Positions 1 to 10,597 of a stretch of DNA of 64,000 nucleotides are shown piece by piece. The position numbers and the translations under genes were made by a program. Location: NCBI GenBank assembly GCA_038049695.1, contig CP142454.1:14560001-14624000 (forward strand), read 5' to 3'. A model generated the notes under the pieces. It saw nothing but the letters and a program-made list of their open reading frames with translations, was not told the DNA's origin and ran no database searches. Position 1 is the stretch's first letter, and every line of letters begins with the position of its first letter. Origin of the DNA: Cinnamomum chago. Its lineage: Eukaryota > Streptophyta > Magnoliopsida > Laurales > Lauraceae.

Positions 1-1624
1 GATGATGAAAAGGTATTAGTAAAGGATGAGGAGATAAAGGAGCGTTGGAAGAGCTACTTCTACAAGTTATTTAACAATAGCAGTAGTAATGACATACAAT
101 TAGGGCAACTTACCATTTCTAGGGAAGAATCGAATCATATGTTCTATAGGAGAATCAGTAGGGAAGAAGTATTGAAAATGATGAAGAATGGAAAAGCGGT
201 TGGACCAAATGGTATCCCTATTGAGGTTTGGAGGTGCTTGGGAGAGGATGGCATAAGTTGGTTGACAAAGCTTTTTCATGTAGTGCTAAAGAGCAAGAAG
301 ATGCCTGATGCATGGAGGAAAAGTATTCTTATACCCATATACAAGAACAAAGGAAATATTCAGAACTGTGCGAACTACCGAGGGATTAAATTGATGAGCC
401 ATACAATGAAATTATAGGAGAGTTATTGAGAGAAGACTAAGAAGAAAAACAAACATTTCAGAGAATAATTTGGTTTCATGCCTGGGAGATCAACCATAGA
501 GGCTATCTTTCTCCTGAGAAGGTTAATGGAACAGTATAGAGAAGGTCAAATAGATTTACATATGGTGTTCATTGACTTGGAGAAGGCCTATGACCGGGTT
601 CCTAGGGAGATTCTATGGAGAGTACTGGAAAAGAAAAAAGTGTGTGTCGCATATATTGAGGCGATAAAGGATATGTATAATAGAGTCGTGACATCTATAA
701 GAACAACTGGCGGAGAGACTAAAGAGTTTCCTATCACGATTGGTCTACACCAAGGCTCAGCGTTCAGCCCGTACTTGTTTGCCCTAGTTATGGATGAGAT
801 TACAAGACATATTTAGGATGAGGTGCCGTGGTGTATGCTATTTGCAGATGACATTGTTTTAGTGGATGAGACGAGAGAAGGAGTGAATGCTAAGCTAGAA
901 TTGTGGAGGAAAACGTTAGAGACAAAAGGATTTAGGCTAAGTCGATGCAAGACGGAATATATGGAATGCAAGTTTAATCAAAATAGGACACCTGGTAACT
1001 TAGAAGTAAGTTTGGACACACAAAAGATTGTAGAGAAAGAAAACTTTAGGTACCTTGGATCTATGGTGCAACAGGATGGAAAGATTGATATTGATGTAAG
1101 TCACAGGATTCAGGCCGGGTGGACCAAATGGAGGAGTGCTTCGGGGGTCTTGTGTGATCGGAAAGTCCCCCTCAAGGTTAAAGGAAAGTATTATAAGGTG
1201 GCGGTACGTCCAGCATTGTTATATGGATCAGAGTGTTGGGCAATAAAGCATAATCATGTTAAGAAGATGGAAGTTACGGAGATAAGAATGCTAAAATGGA
1301 TGTGCAGGATCACAAGTAGATAGGATTAGGAATGAGGAGATTAGGGGCAAAGTAGGAATAGCACCGATTAAAGATAAAATGAGAGAAAATCGACTGAGAT
1401 GGTTTGGCCATGTTAGAAGGCTTGGCTATGTTAGAAGGCGCCCAACAGAGGCACCTATTAAAAGGTGCGAAAGCATAGAGATTGCCCGAAGTAGGAGAGG
1501 GAGACCCAAGAAAAGTTGGAAAAAAACTATTAAACATGACCTTGCCTACATGGATCTAACGGAGGACATGGCCCCAAACAGATTTGATTGGCGTCGTCAA
1601 ATCCATATAGCCGACACCACCTAG
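1..1624 (+). pseudogene. RTE LINE reverse transcriptase, broken
   Basis: The reverse transcriptase domain is readable in pieces: 1-417 open from the window edge (GKAVGPNGIPIEVW, NYRGIKLM), 478-816 ([42 protein letters not shown]), 823-1323 (the catalytic FADDIVLVDE) and 1379-1624 (C-terminal tail). Lesions are a frameshift near 415 (stop at 415-417), a second frameshift near 474 restoring the frame before the MPGRST motif, an in-frame TAG at 814-816 only a few residues before the FADD box, and a break near 1320. In active relatives the enzyme copies its own RNA at a nicked genomic target. This copy cannot make a full protein. Confidence 0.85.
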
Positions 1625-1660
1625 TGGGAAAAGGCATGGTTTGGCTTGGTTTGGTTTGAT
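1..1660 (+). mobile_element. RTE-clade LINE, 3' portion, degenerate
   Basis: This is the 3' part of a non-LTR retrotransposon cut by the left window edge. Translation shows the reverse transcriptase, then a C-terminal tail with RLRWFGHVRR and RGRPKKSW motifs, which are common in plant RTE-type elements. The 3' end reads ATAGCCGAC..CCACCTAGTGGG followed by a (TTGGTTTGG)-like repeat (about 1603-1660) rather than poly(A), as RTE elements often do. It lies in the U2AF35 gene downstream of exon 3, in antisense orientation. A second, isolated copy of the same 3' end is at 51424-51473. The RTE assignment is from motif recognition. Confidence 0.85.
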
Positions 1661-2449
1661 TAATATAAATCAATGATGTTCTTAGATGAAAAATGGATGC
1701 CTTTATGTTGCTTTGATGAAAAATGTACAAATTATGAATAACTAACTTTTTGCTTTTTCTTTTTTATTTTTATAGAAAAATAAATCCTACGATTCGTGAA
1801 ACGATTCAAGATATGTTTCGATTCATCCCCTCGACGAATTTGCAATACACTTCCAAGTTTAAAAACAATGCTCCCCACCATCTTGGGCGACGAACTTGGT
1901 GAAGGTTTCCCCTTGACCCATACAAGTGATGCCCGAAAAATATAGTCAGCGCTAGAATTTCTGCAGGGTTTTCAGATTTTGCAGAAAACCACCTACAGTC
2001 CTCTGCTTAATTTACACAGCCCTGGTTAAATAGATTTCATCAAATATTAGGCATGTACAGCCATTTTCTAATCTGGAGCCATCACCATCCAAGCCAGCCC
2101 TTGCAGGTTTCGTAAGTGCTTTCAAATTGGTCCAAAAACCCTTCAGCAACTAGAATAATGTGATCAACATCTGAATCTTCATCAAATGGATAGAGAACAT
2201 CTTTAAGATTCAAAAAATTGAACAAGTTGTGAGTTCAAATCTTTCCGCACTCTGTTCAAATTGAACAATTTGACAAAAGGCGGTCAAAATTGAATGCAAA
2301 ATCTTCCATTATAATATATAATAATATAAGGATGTAAAAAAGGTCCTATCAATGAACCACAATTGATAAGTCTAACAAGTGTATGACAAAACTGAGTGAA
2401 TGCAGCCTATCTTTTAAAAACAACATTACAATAGCAAAGGGTTTCTAAC
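1661..2449. other. U2AF35 intron 3 sequence, no feature seen
   Basis: AT-rich sequence between the LINE 3' end and the exon 3 donor of the minus-strand U2AF35 gene. I searched it for the next coding exon (second CCCH zinc finger) on the minus strand and did not find it, so that exon should lie left of the window. Confidence 0.5.
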
Positions 2450-5400
2450 CTGCATAGAATCTTCCAGTCAGATTTCGAAGAGCATTTGCAGCATGTTCTT
2501 CCTCTCTAAACTGAACGTATACATTACCCACCTATCAAAAAAAGGTTCCAGGTCAAGGAAATAAAATAAAATTGGAGAAACTGAGGGAGAGAAAAAGCGA
2601 GAGGGGTGCAGTGCTGCAAAACTAAGCTGGTTACCATGTGGTCAGCTAGATTGTCACAAATATTCAAGCTCTCAATTTCTCCATACTTGCTCAGCTCCTC
2701 AAAAAGATCTTCATAGAAATCCTGCAATTTCAACAACAAAACAACAGCAAACCAAAAGGATGAAGTGCCACGTAAACAAAGCATAAGATGCAAAATTATA
2801 AAAATAAAAAAAAGGGACAAAACACAATATTGATAAAATTACATGAAGCGCATGAATCAGTTCAAGTCAAATCTAATAATAGCAGCTGAATTGGTCTTGA
2901 GAGGCATAGATCAATTTGATCCAATCAATTCAGAGCATGCAATGTGGCAATTGTGCAAATTCAGGAACAAAAGAAAAATACTTCATTTAGTGTTTATAAA
3001 ATACTGCATAATAACTCCATCTGCACAAATACATGCTTTCTTGATGGTCATATAAAAATGTAAAAGTAAATAAAAACATGGCCAAATGAAAGAACAAATG
3101 AAGAGTGGCATGGCAGTTAAGGTACATTTGCTCCCTAATATTGTGAAGAAAATATAGCATAACTCTCAATCCCTGCATCTCATAACCAAAATTCAATTCA
3201 TACTTGATTTATGCTTGTGCTATTGATCCTTTTTTATCTTTGAATGGTCATCTAATTTTGATCATAGGATTAAAAAAGATTGATAGGTAGCTGGGGGGCA
3301 CTCTTAGCTAAAGAGGGATTACTTCTACTTCGAATTATTTTCTGATTCCCCGATTATCCTAAGGTTCCACAATTCATAAAACGGTCCAGGTCTAAAACCT
3401 AATTTAGGTTTCAATTGATAAAGGGGTCCGGTTTCAGATCTATACAGGTTCCAACCAGTGGAACCAGGACCCACCCATTTGCCCATACCTTTCTCATATC
3501 TCAAATCCTCTATTCAAGGCTTTATCAATTAGCATGTAGGAACTGAATGTATTCTATTCTTCCTTTGTCGCGCAAATGTTGGATATAAATAACCTTGATT
3601 GTTGCTCAGCTGGTTAGGGAGATGGCATTACATGTCCGGGTGCCTGAGTTCAAATCTCTTGTAAATAAAAAAAATTAAATATTAAAAATAGATACGAGTC
3701 TTTTACGTTGCAAAATTTAGCGCAAAATCAACTTTTGTTGGACATTTTTATGTTTAATCTTGAAGACAGAAGATTTGATGCAATGTTTTTTTTTTTTTTT
3801 GGTAGAACCACTGTTATAGGCTTATTGAGATCCCTATTTAAGCAATAATAATAATAATAATAAAGTTAAAAAGAAGTCAGAACCAAATTTGGAACGGGAT
3901 CCCGGTCCTCTAATAGTGACACAGCCCTGCCCAACTCAGTATGAAATTGTCCGCTTTGGCCTAAGTGCACGCGCAGGGACTTCCCAAGGGCCAAGAGGTC
4001 ACCCATCCTAGTACTGCTCTCACACTAGCATGCTTAACTCCATAGTTCTTACGATTTGCGGGGCCACACAGTTTTAAAAGGCCTCATGCTGAGTTAATAT
4101 GCGGTTTGAATTACAAGTCCAGGGCCAGCACTTGGATATTCAATGCCTAGTGAAGACTTCCCAAGGGCCAAGATGTCACCCATCCTAGTACTGCTCTCGC
4201 CCTAGCATGCTTAACTCCATAGTTCTTACGATTTCCGGGGCCACACAGTTTTAAAAGGCCTCATGCTGAGTTAATATGCGGTTTGACTTATAAGTCCAGG
4301 GCCAGCACTTGGATATTCAATGCGGGCTAGCGAAAACTTGCCGTTTGAAGCATGTGGTTGACACGCTACGCCCAATGGTTAAGGGTGCCACCCGAACCAA
4401 GTTCTCACATTCTCCCCCACCGGAAATAGAGCTATCATCAGCCTTGATACCAACTATCACAGCACCGAAGTCAACCGCTTTGGCCCACGTGCACGATGAC
4501 TTCCCAATCCTACTGCTCCCGCCATAGCACGCAACCCCACTCAAACACGCTTAACTCCATAGTTCTTATGGTTTTCGGGGACGCAAAGGACAAGGTTTCA
4601 CTCATAAGCCCAGGGTGAGGACTTGGATATATCCGATGCGGGCGCTTAACTCTATCAACTTCCGTGATGAACCGTTGGCACCAGTCCTGCATTTTGTCTA
4701 TATGGACCGAGGAGAAGGGGTGGCTCAGCGGGATTGTACCATGAGAGAAGCAAGGAGGTCAACATGTTTCAAAAAAACAAATGGATTCTAGCAAAGCAAT
4801 GTAGTTGGACCCTCATGTCAATCCGAATGAATCAAGTCTTTCGACAGGCGGACAACTATATTGGGTTCAACTACATGAATTCGTTAGATCAATTCTTACT
4901 ACCTCCATCCAAGTACTCTTAATTCTACCCCTTCGTGATCTAATAAATTATTGTTACCAATCAAAAGCAAATTCCACCAAGAAAAGGAAGAGACATGGTT
5001 TTTTACGACCCCTTTCTCAACAGAAACTACTACTATCGAACAAATCTCATGTGGGCCAATCCCTAATACTTCCAAAAACCTTAAAGAAGCAATCTTTATT
5101 CAGATCAAATGTGACCCAACTCACGACTAACCCACATCACATGTTCCATTCACTTAAAAGAGTTTTTCTTCTCAACTGGGTTAATCCCCAATCCCTCTAA
5201 AAACGTCAAATACGCAATCTTTCTTCATATCAGACACGACATCAACAAGAACATCATAGTAAACGAAAGGAACTTCTTAAAAAAAATAAAAATCCAGAAG
5301 AGATCGAGAGAGAGATGATAGACCTCGAAATGCTCCTGAATCTTGCGGGGATCGATGGCCTGGCCTTGAGGATCGACGCCTGGGGTAACCATATCAGGCC

Positions 5401-5560
5401 TCTGGTACATGTTGGAGAGGAGAAGCGTGGGGCTGATGCTGGGACGAGTGTGGAGCCTCGAGCATCGATCGCCATGCCTGCAAGCCCCGATCTTGAAGTA
5501 GAAAGGGCAGTTCACCCGATCCTTCTCCGTTCCGAATATCGACGCCAAGTGCTCCGCCAT
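2450..5560 (-). CDS. U2AF35: Splicing factor U2AF small subunit (U2AF35), 5' three exons, partial
   Basis: U2AF35 recognises the AG at 3' splice sites as partner of U2AF65 in the nucleus. The first three coding exons are on the minus strand. Exon 1 is 5560-5324 (79 codons, start [10 protein letters not shown]), exon 2 is 2721-2635 (29 codons, [10 protein letters not shown] to NLADHM) and exon 3 is 2531-2450 (27 codons plus one base, VGNVYVQF to GRFYA). All four visible junctions follow GT-AG and phases join cleanly. Exon 1 holds the first CCCH zinc finger, C18-x8-C27-x5-C33-x3-H37. Exons 2 and 3 encode most of the U2AF-homology/RRM fold. The second zinc finger and RS tail are missing, off the left edge. 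The start matches the family N-terminus exactly. Intron 1 (2722-5323, 2.6 kb) contains a Cassandra-like element and a SINE-like unit. Identity is very likely; the paralogue (a or b) cannot be decided. Confidence 0.95.
3598..3675 (+). repeat. tRNA-derived SINE-like unit
   Basis: A box-A-like stretch (TGCTCAGCTGGTTAGGGA) is followed about 30 bp later by a box-B-like stretch (GAGTTCAAATCTC), then an A-rich tail near 3667-3683. This is the head of a tRNA-derived SINE in intron 1 of U2AF35. It is too diverged and lacks the clover-leaf pairing expected of a working tRNA gene. Confidence 0.4.
3910..4640 (-). mobile_element. Cassandra-like TRIM with 5S rRNA-like LTRs, degenerate
   Basis: Read on the minus strand, 3996-4051 and 4174-4229 contain the 5S rRNA core (GTTAAGCATGCT, GTACTAGGATGGGTGACCTC, GGGAAGTC). 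A more decayed copy lies at about 4500-4568. Between them, the minus strand at 4441-4452 reads TGGTATCAAGGC, close to the Met-tRNA primer-binding site TGGTATCAGAGC. So the 5' LTR is at about 4453-4640, the PBS and a short internal region at about 4330-4452, and the 3' LTR at about 3910-4330. No coding capacity, as expected of a TRIM. The 3' LTR part has a ~178-bp internal tandem duplication. The Cassandra assignment rests on the 5S-in-LTR plus PBS arrangement known for that family. Confidence 0.75.
3978..4330. repeat. 178-bp tandem duplication carrying 5S-like core
   Basis: Two units with a period near 178 bp, beginning at GACTTCCCAAGGGCCAAG (about 3978 and 4156). Each contains the 5S-like core, then TTTTAAAAGGCCTCATGCTG and CCAGGGCCAGCACTTGGAT. 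They differ at a few positions (for example AAGAGGTCACC versus AAGATGTCACC). Confidence 0.8.
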
Positions 5561-5733
5561 CGGACGGTTCTGATGGATCTATTCCCAAAATCAACGGCTG
5601 TCAAGCGCCTAGATGGAGATCAAAATCAGATCGAATTGAGGATAGAAAAGGGCGAGAGAGGAAATAGGAATCCAAAGAGAAAGGAGAAAGGATGAGAACA
5701 AAATAATAGGGTTTCACTGTTTCAGAATTGGGG

Positions 5734-5741
5734 TTTTTATA
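5734..5741 (-). promoter_or_regulatory. Probable TATA box of U2AF35
   Basis: The minus strand reads TATAAAAA here, about 175 bp upstream of the U2AF35 ATG. This places transcription start near 5705 and a 5' UTR of about 145 nt. Inference from motif and spacing only. Confidence 0.45.
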
Positions 5742-5749
5742 GGTCTCGG

Positions 5750-6570
5750 ATGTTATGGTTAGATGAAAGCAGAGCCGTCCGATGAATTGTCCGCTGTTTC
5801 CCATCGTAGCCATACACGTGGTGCGGCACGGTTGAGTCGGGTCAAATGGGTCAGGTCATTAGATGGGGTCCATGAATTCCGTATCTGACCAGGGCAGCTT
5901 TCAAAACGGGTCAGATATCCCCAACCGACATATGGTACGGGTCAACCCACAACTTTTTTTTGTGTAAACCGAAACTAACCAAGAAACTGTGTGGGTTAGT
6001 CTAATCTGATCCAGCCCGTTTTTCTTATTTTTCTACTCCATGCATTGATCCAATCCATCTAATTTCTCGTCCGTTTTAAATGATTAGTCCAAACCCAACT
6101 TCATTTCAAGAATTATATGTATTGATCATTTATGCAGGTCAAATACATGAGATCATGGAGGTTAAGCGGGTTAACCCTGACCCGACCTATTTTTATGCAG
6201 GTCAATATCAGCCCATGTTTTTTGCAGGAGAATTTTAGTGACCTAGAGGAGAGACTATGAATCCATATTTTATGTGGGTTACTTTTGGTGGATCAAATAC
6301 AAACTGGGTAATGTTTCATCACCCCTGTCACGCGGGTACTCAGCTTTTATTCTTCTAACACATGGATGGGGTTGTGTTTGTTGATCCAAACTAGGAGAGT
6401 TTTCTCTTACGGCAGAATTGAATGTGCAGCGTAATTTAGCTTTTTGGCTCCCGTGTGGACCCACCTTTGATTAATTAGTGCAGCTCATTTAACGCTCTTA
6501 TCGTCTCAGAGTCTCTCTATCTAATTTTATGTTCACCTAATCTCTACATGCGGTTGGATTGAATCAATTA
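5750..6570. other. Intergenic, upstream of U2AF35
   Basis: AT-rich, with a run of repeated GGGTCA/GGGTTAACCC-type words at about 5830-6210. No gene, clear inverted repeat or RNA signal recognised. Confidence 0.4.
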
Positions 6571-6578
6571 TATATATA

Positions 6579-6954
6579 GGAAAATATTCAAGTGATAACT
6601 AGTTTTCACCCATTATATGAGAGCTTTTTTATGGGGCCCAACTAGCAACCCATCCAAACCTGGCAACCAATAGAGAACCCTCTAATAGTCACTAATCCCA
6701 ATGATTGGCATACATCCGAATGGATTAAACCGTTGGATCAAGGATTGAATATTTTTTTGAATATGAAGTCAATAAACTTGTGTGCCACAGATGAAGGGGT
6801 TAGGGGCATGGGTTTAGAGTCAAACATTATACTTAGGGTGGTCTCACATAGATTTTTCCATCCCCTGTCCCATCCCCAAATGGGGCCCACAATTGGGCCC
6901 CACAAAAAGGTTCTCACATAATATGTGAGAATAGTTATCACATGAATATTATCC
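6579..6954. mobile_element. Foldback MITE (family A), ~376 bp, long TIRs
   Basis: Terminal inverted repeats of about 60 bp: the left end starts GGAAAATATTCAAGTGATAA (6579-6640) and the right end (6894-6954), reverse-complemented, starts GGATAATATTCATGTGATAA. The internal part recurs in reverse orientation at about 36510-36720, 38457-38705 and 63686-64000. It sits in a (TA)n stretch, so a target duplication cannot be read reliably. No coding capacity. Confidence 0.75.
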
Positions 6955-6967
6955 TTATATATATATG

Positions 6968-7193
6968 AGGAGGACTCTCCTAAGCTGCAGCTTAACTTAT
7001 TATAAGCCGGAATATTGCTGGTCCCACAAATCAAAGTTAATTATATCTATTTTTTGCATGATAAAACTGAAAAATTTAGTTCTGATTGGATTTATATTGA
7101 TTTTGAAGACGATCATCATGCAAAAAACAGCATGATCAACTTTGATGTGTAAGACCCGCCCTGTTTCAGCTTAGGAGAGCTTGCCCTTGTGTG
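6968..7193. mobile_element. MITE with CTCTCCTAAGCTG termini
   Basis: Left end GACTCTCCTAAGCTGCAGC; right end reverse-complements to AGCTCTCCTAAGCTGAAAC. A second inverted pair lies inside (TTTTTTGCATGAT near 7050 against ATCATGCAAAAAA near 7117), so the whole folds on itself. Related termini occur at 49124-49244. Confidence 0.55.
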
Positions 7194-7229
7194 TGTGTCT
7201 CTCTCTATATATATAAATATATATAAAAT

Positions 7230-7412
7230 GAGAGATTCATGTGCATCCATCCCTCGTCATAAGGTGATGGACATTTACATGGCTATCCCTCTTTGTACAT
7301 AAACATTATTTTTCTGTATATGACCATATATGACTTTTCCTCTTTTGTACGTTAATGTTTCAATAAGTGTCTCTCACCCTATGGTGAGGGATGGATGCAC
7401 ATAAATATTCTC
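7230..7412. mobile_element. Small foldback MITE (family C)
   Basis: Inverted ends of about 40 bp: left GAGAGATTCATGTGCATCC (from 7230) and right, reverse-complemented, GGAGAATATTTATGTGCATC. The interior is short and AT-rich. The same termini flank the larger element at 36468-36850. Confidence 0.65.
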
Positions 7413-8390
7413 CATATATATACATGTATTTAAAAGGACTATTAAACCTTAAGACAGTTAAATAAGAGATAGGATAATTGGATGGGGCTGATGTTTTGTA
7501 CAACTCTTATTAATTAAAAGATATTTTCATCCATCCTAACCTTAATTCCTAACTTCAATTATATGAATCAATTGAAGTGGACCCTATGAATTTGAACTTA
7601 GAGCCTAAAAAATGCGATTTTGCTCATAAGTGAAAATCTTACATCTAAACCAAGCTTTTCTGGCTAGGGACACACAAATCTGGATCCTCCAAGTCTCTAA
7701 TTCCAAAGTGGGAAGAGTGGAACTCCAAAATGGAAGCACTTTGAACACCCTCACCGTCCATGGTACTTTCCTAAATTTTACTCTGATCATATGATGAGTA
7801 ACATGATTCATAGATATGATTAATAATGAATAAGATTATGCTATTCATGTTATCCAACATCTAAACAATCTTAAGATGGGATTCCGATCGAAACAAATTC
7901 TTGAGACATCTCGTGCATAAGGAAACACTTCTTTATTTTTACTTTTGATCGGTGATGAGGCATTTATTTTGACCAAATCAAGTTTCCAACAAATGCACCC
8001 CATTGTGGAGTTCCGCTCCAACCCAAAAATTTATTATGCCAGAGACTAATAGGATTTAGATTTGGATTTGGATTTAGGACACAAATGTCGTGCGAGGGGG
8101 GAAAGAGTCTGCAATTCGGGTGCTTCCAAAGGAACATAAATAAATAAGTAAATAACGAAGTGTACAAGGACAAAAATTAAGAAAATTTTAAAATAAGATG
8201 ATGTCACGTTGAATAAAAATGTTGAGATTTACATTAAAAAAAACCTTCAACGAAAAGAATCAAATTATTTATAATAGAATGTCTTACCCATTCTTCTCAA
8301 GGTCCAAAACATGAAGTATTACATCAAATAGATTAAATATTAATTACATTTATCCAAAATCTACTTTTTCATCAGAAACAACTCAACCCC
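7413..8390. other. Intergenic, no feature seen
   Basis: AT-rich unique-looking sequence. Only short chance open frames, no splice-supported coding and no clear repeat ends. Confidence 0.4.
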
Positions 8391-8565
8391 AAGGGATAAC
8401 TCAGTTGGCTTAGGACCACGGTTTGCACCCGAAAGTTGTAAGTTAGAAACTGTACTACCACACTGAGGCTACAAGGGAGTTTATCCGGCTTCCCTCTGGA
8501 TCCGAATGGATTATTTCAGCCTACAGGGTTGGAAACCTTTTGATAGAAAAAAAAAAAAAAAAAAA
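8390..8565 (+). repeat. SINE-like element with poly(A) tail
   Basis: A box-A-like head (GGATAACTCAGTTGGCTTAGG, about 8393-8413) is followed by a weak box-B region and ends in a run of A at 8547-8565. The layout fits a tRNA-derived SINE of about 175 bp. Box B is degenerate and no target duplication was confirmed. Confidence 0.5.
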
Positions 8566-8566
8566 C

Positions 8567-10146
8567 CCTTGAGATATCGGGCTTCAACACTGCTCATAAC
8601 ATTCGGATGCTTCCAAGACAATGTGCATTTTTCTTTTCTATCATATATGTTATTTTATGGCATAAGTGGATTGGATTGGACCCCTTCTCATGGGTTAAAA
8701 AAAAAAAAAAAACTACAACTGCCTGCAGCTCTTGACCTCCAAGGCTCACTTGTTACCAACTATTTGTCTTCCTACCTTTTGGGATATCTACAAGATCTCA
8801 CACCTTCTTTCTCAGAAGAACTGATCTTGCCGTTCATCTCAAGGATCCATTGATTCTAATTTGGTGATCCAATTGCCTCCTTGTATATATTTACTAGACT
8901 CGCCATAACCTGCAATTGTGTGCAAAAGATCCTCCTTTGAAATATATAGATGCTAAAGGTTGTCCGAGGCCAGCCCAGGTTTTCTGAATGAATGTACATT
9001 TAGGCCCAGCATTAGATTGAGAATCAGGTCCATCCAATTCCTAATTCATGAGGCAAGTTTTGGATACGATGGGCAAGCTGCACCTATTATGGACATGACA
9101 ACTAGTTATCATAACAAATATTTAATCCCCCAGATCCAGCCCACCAGCATTAAACCACAGTCCAAAAGTGGAGTGAACACAGGCCAGGCCTTGACAAATC
9201 TAGGCCATTGCCATGCTACTATCAGAAATTGACTTAACATGGTTAGCCACTAGCCTCTGAATTGATATGGTCTCACTTATGACAAGCTTGCCCCATACTG
9301 TTGATTTCTCTGCTTAAAATTTACTCCTGACGAGTTCATTGGGCTCAGTGGTAGACCTAAGCCCATCCCTCATAAAATTGCAGTAACCCAACAATTTTAA
9401 TTAAGTTTTTTTTTTTTTCATAAGTTTATTACATCATTAGAACTTCTTAATTTCTCCTGTCCTGTTTAGAATCACAGATTAAGTGACTTCAATCTTTCCT
9501 AGGGCCCCTGGATGCCTGAAGAACCCAAATTGAAAAAATTAAAATCCTGGTACGAGCCCAATATTTGGACCCATTTGTAACTAGGTCCTGAGTTTGGGTC
9601 TCTGTATTTCATACCCAAGCACCCATATATCTGATGCCACAAAAAAACAGTTCTCTCTTTTTGCTAAGTTGATCTACTCATCAAGAGTAATACTATCAAC
9701 CTAAAGACTTAAGATCGATTCCCAATATGTGTGATACTGAGGTGTCAACACCACTCAACCATGGGTGTGTTAACACTGGATCCCACAAATAGTATCTATA
9801 TAACTAGCCATGTATGTATATTAAGTGTATGCCACAAGTAAATATGGGAGTCAGGGTATTAATGTGATTTTGGGTAAGGGTATTGCTCATGTAACCTGGA
9901 CCTCGGCTGGGCCTAGGTTCGAGTAGGTTCCTTGTTAGTTATTCTGGGATCAGGATCCGTTGAGGTAGACTATGAAGCCTTAGGAGTTACGAGCCTTACT
10001 GATGTCATCCCTAATCACTAATCAAAGAGATTTCTGACCTTACTTTTGCAAGGAATGGTCCAGCTAGGAAGGCCCACCTGAAAGCATGACATCCATTGAA
10101 GAACCAGGAGAAGGGTGAGTAGGGTTTGAAAGCCCTCCCTACCACC
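8567..10146. other. Intergenic, no gene seen
   Basis: Contains A-rich runs (about 8699-8714) and a T-run near 9405-9418. A tRNA-box-A-like GGGCTCAGTGGTAGACC occurs near 9340, without a convincing partner. No coding signal. Confidence 0.4.
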
Positions 10147-10589
10147 TAGAATTGTAAACGGGTCGGTTCCGATCCAGGTCCAAGGTGGAACCGGAACCGT
10201 TTTCTAAGAGGGGGAACCGGAACCGGAACCGATAATATTAATGGTAACCAGAATCGGAACTGGAACCATTTGTGACGCGGGTTTGGTTCTGGTTCCGGAT
10301 ATGAGATGTAGAAAAGTAGAAACCATAATGTAGAAAAGTAGAAAACAAAAGGGTTCTATTTTCACATACTAAAGTTACCTTATGTTAGTGTATATTGGGT
10401 TGGGTCCCGGGTTCATGGGTCTGAGCCACTGTGGATCCGGAACCGGAACCATTTAGGTATCGGTTCCAAAAAAAGAATTTGGAACCAGAACTATTTGCTT
10501 ATCGGGGACCAAAATAAGGACCCAGACCCGAAATCTAACGGGTCAAAACCTTCGGATAGTCGGAGAATAGGGACCCATTTACAACCCTA
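10147..10589 (+). mobile_element. hAT MITE, CGGTTCCGG-rich family, copy 1
   Basis: Starts TAGAATTGTAAACGGGTCGG and ends CCCATTTACAACCCTA, i.e. inverted termini of the TAGGG type seen in hAT elements. Flanks are CTACCACC (10139-10146) and CTATAACC (10590-10597), matching at six of eight positions, as expected for an old 8-bp hAT target duplication. The interior is rich in GGAACCGGAACC words. No coding capacity; presumably moved by a transposase made elsewhere. Confidence 0.8.
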
Positions 10590-10597
10590 CTATAACC

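Noticed and set aside
2524..2820. 98-codon minus-strand open frame as a separate gene
   Set aside because: Only its middle (2635-2721) is real, as U2AF35 exon 2; the rest is intron read-through.
3598..3665. Functional tRNA gene
   Set aside because: Box A and box B are present, but I could not fold a clover-leaf and an A-rich tail follows. Called SINE-like instead.
3978..4230. 5S rRNA gene
   Set aside because: Only the central and 3' core of 5S is recognisable, the 5' part has diverged, and it lies beside a PBS-like motif. It fits a TRIM LTR better than a 5S gene.
5315..5695. 126-codon plus-strand open frame opposite U2AF35 exon 1
   Set aside because: Antisense shadow of a strongly conserved exon.
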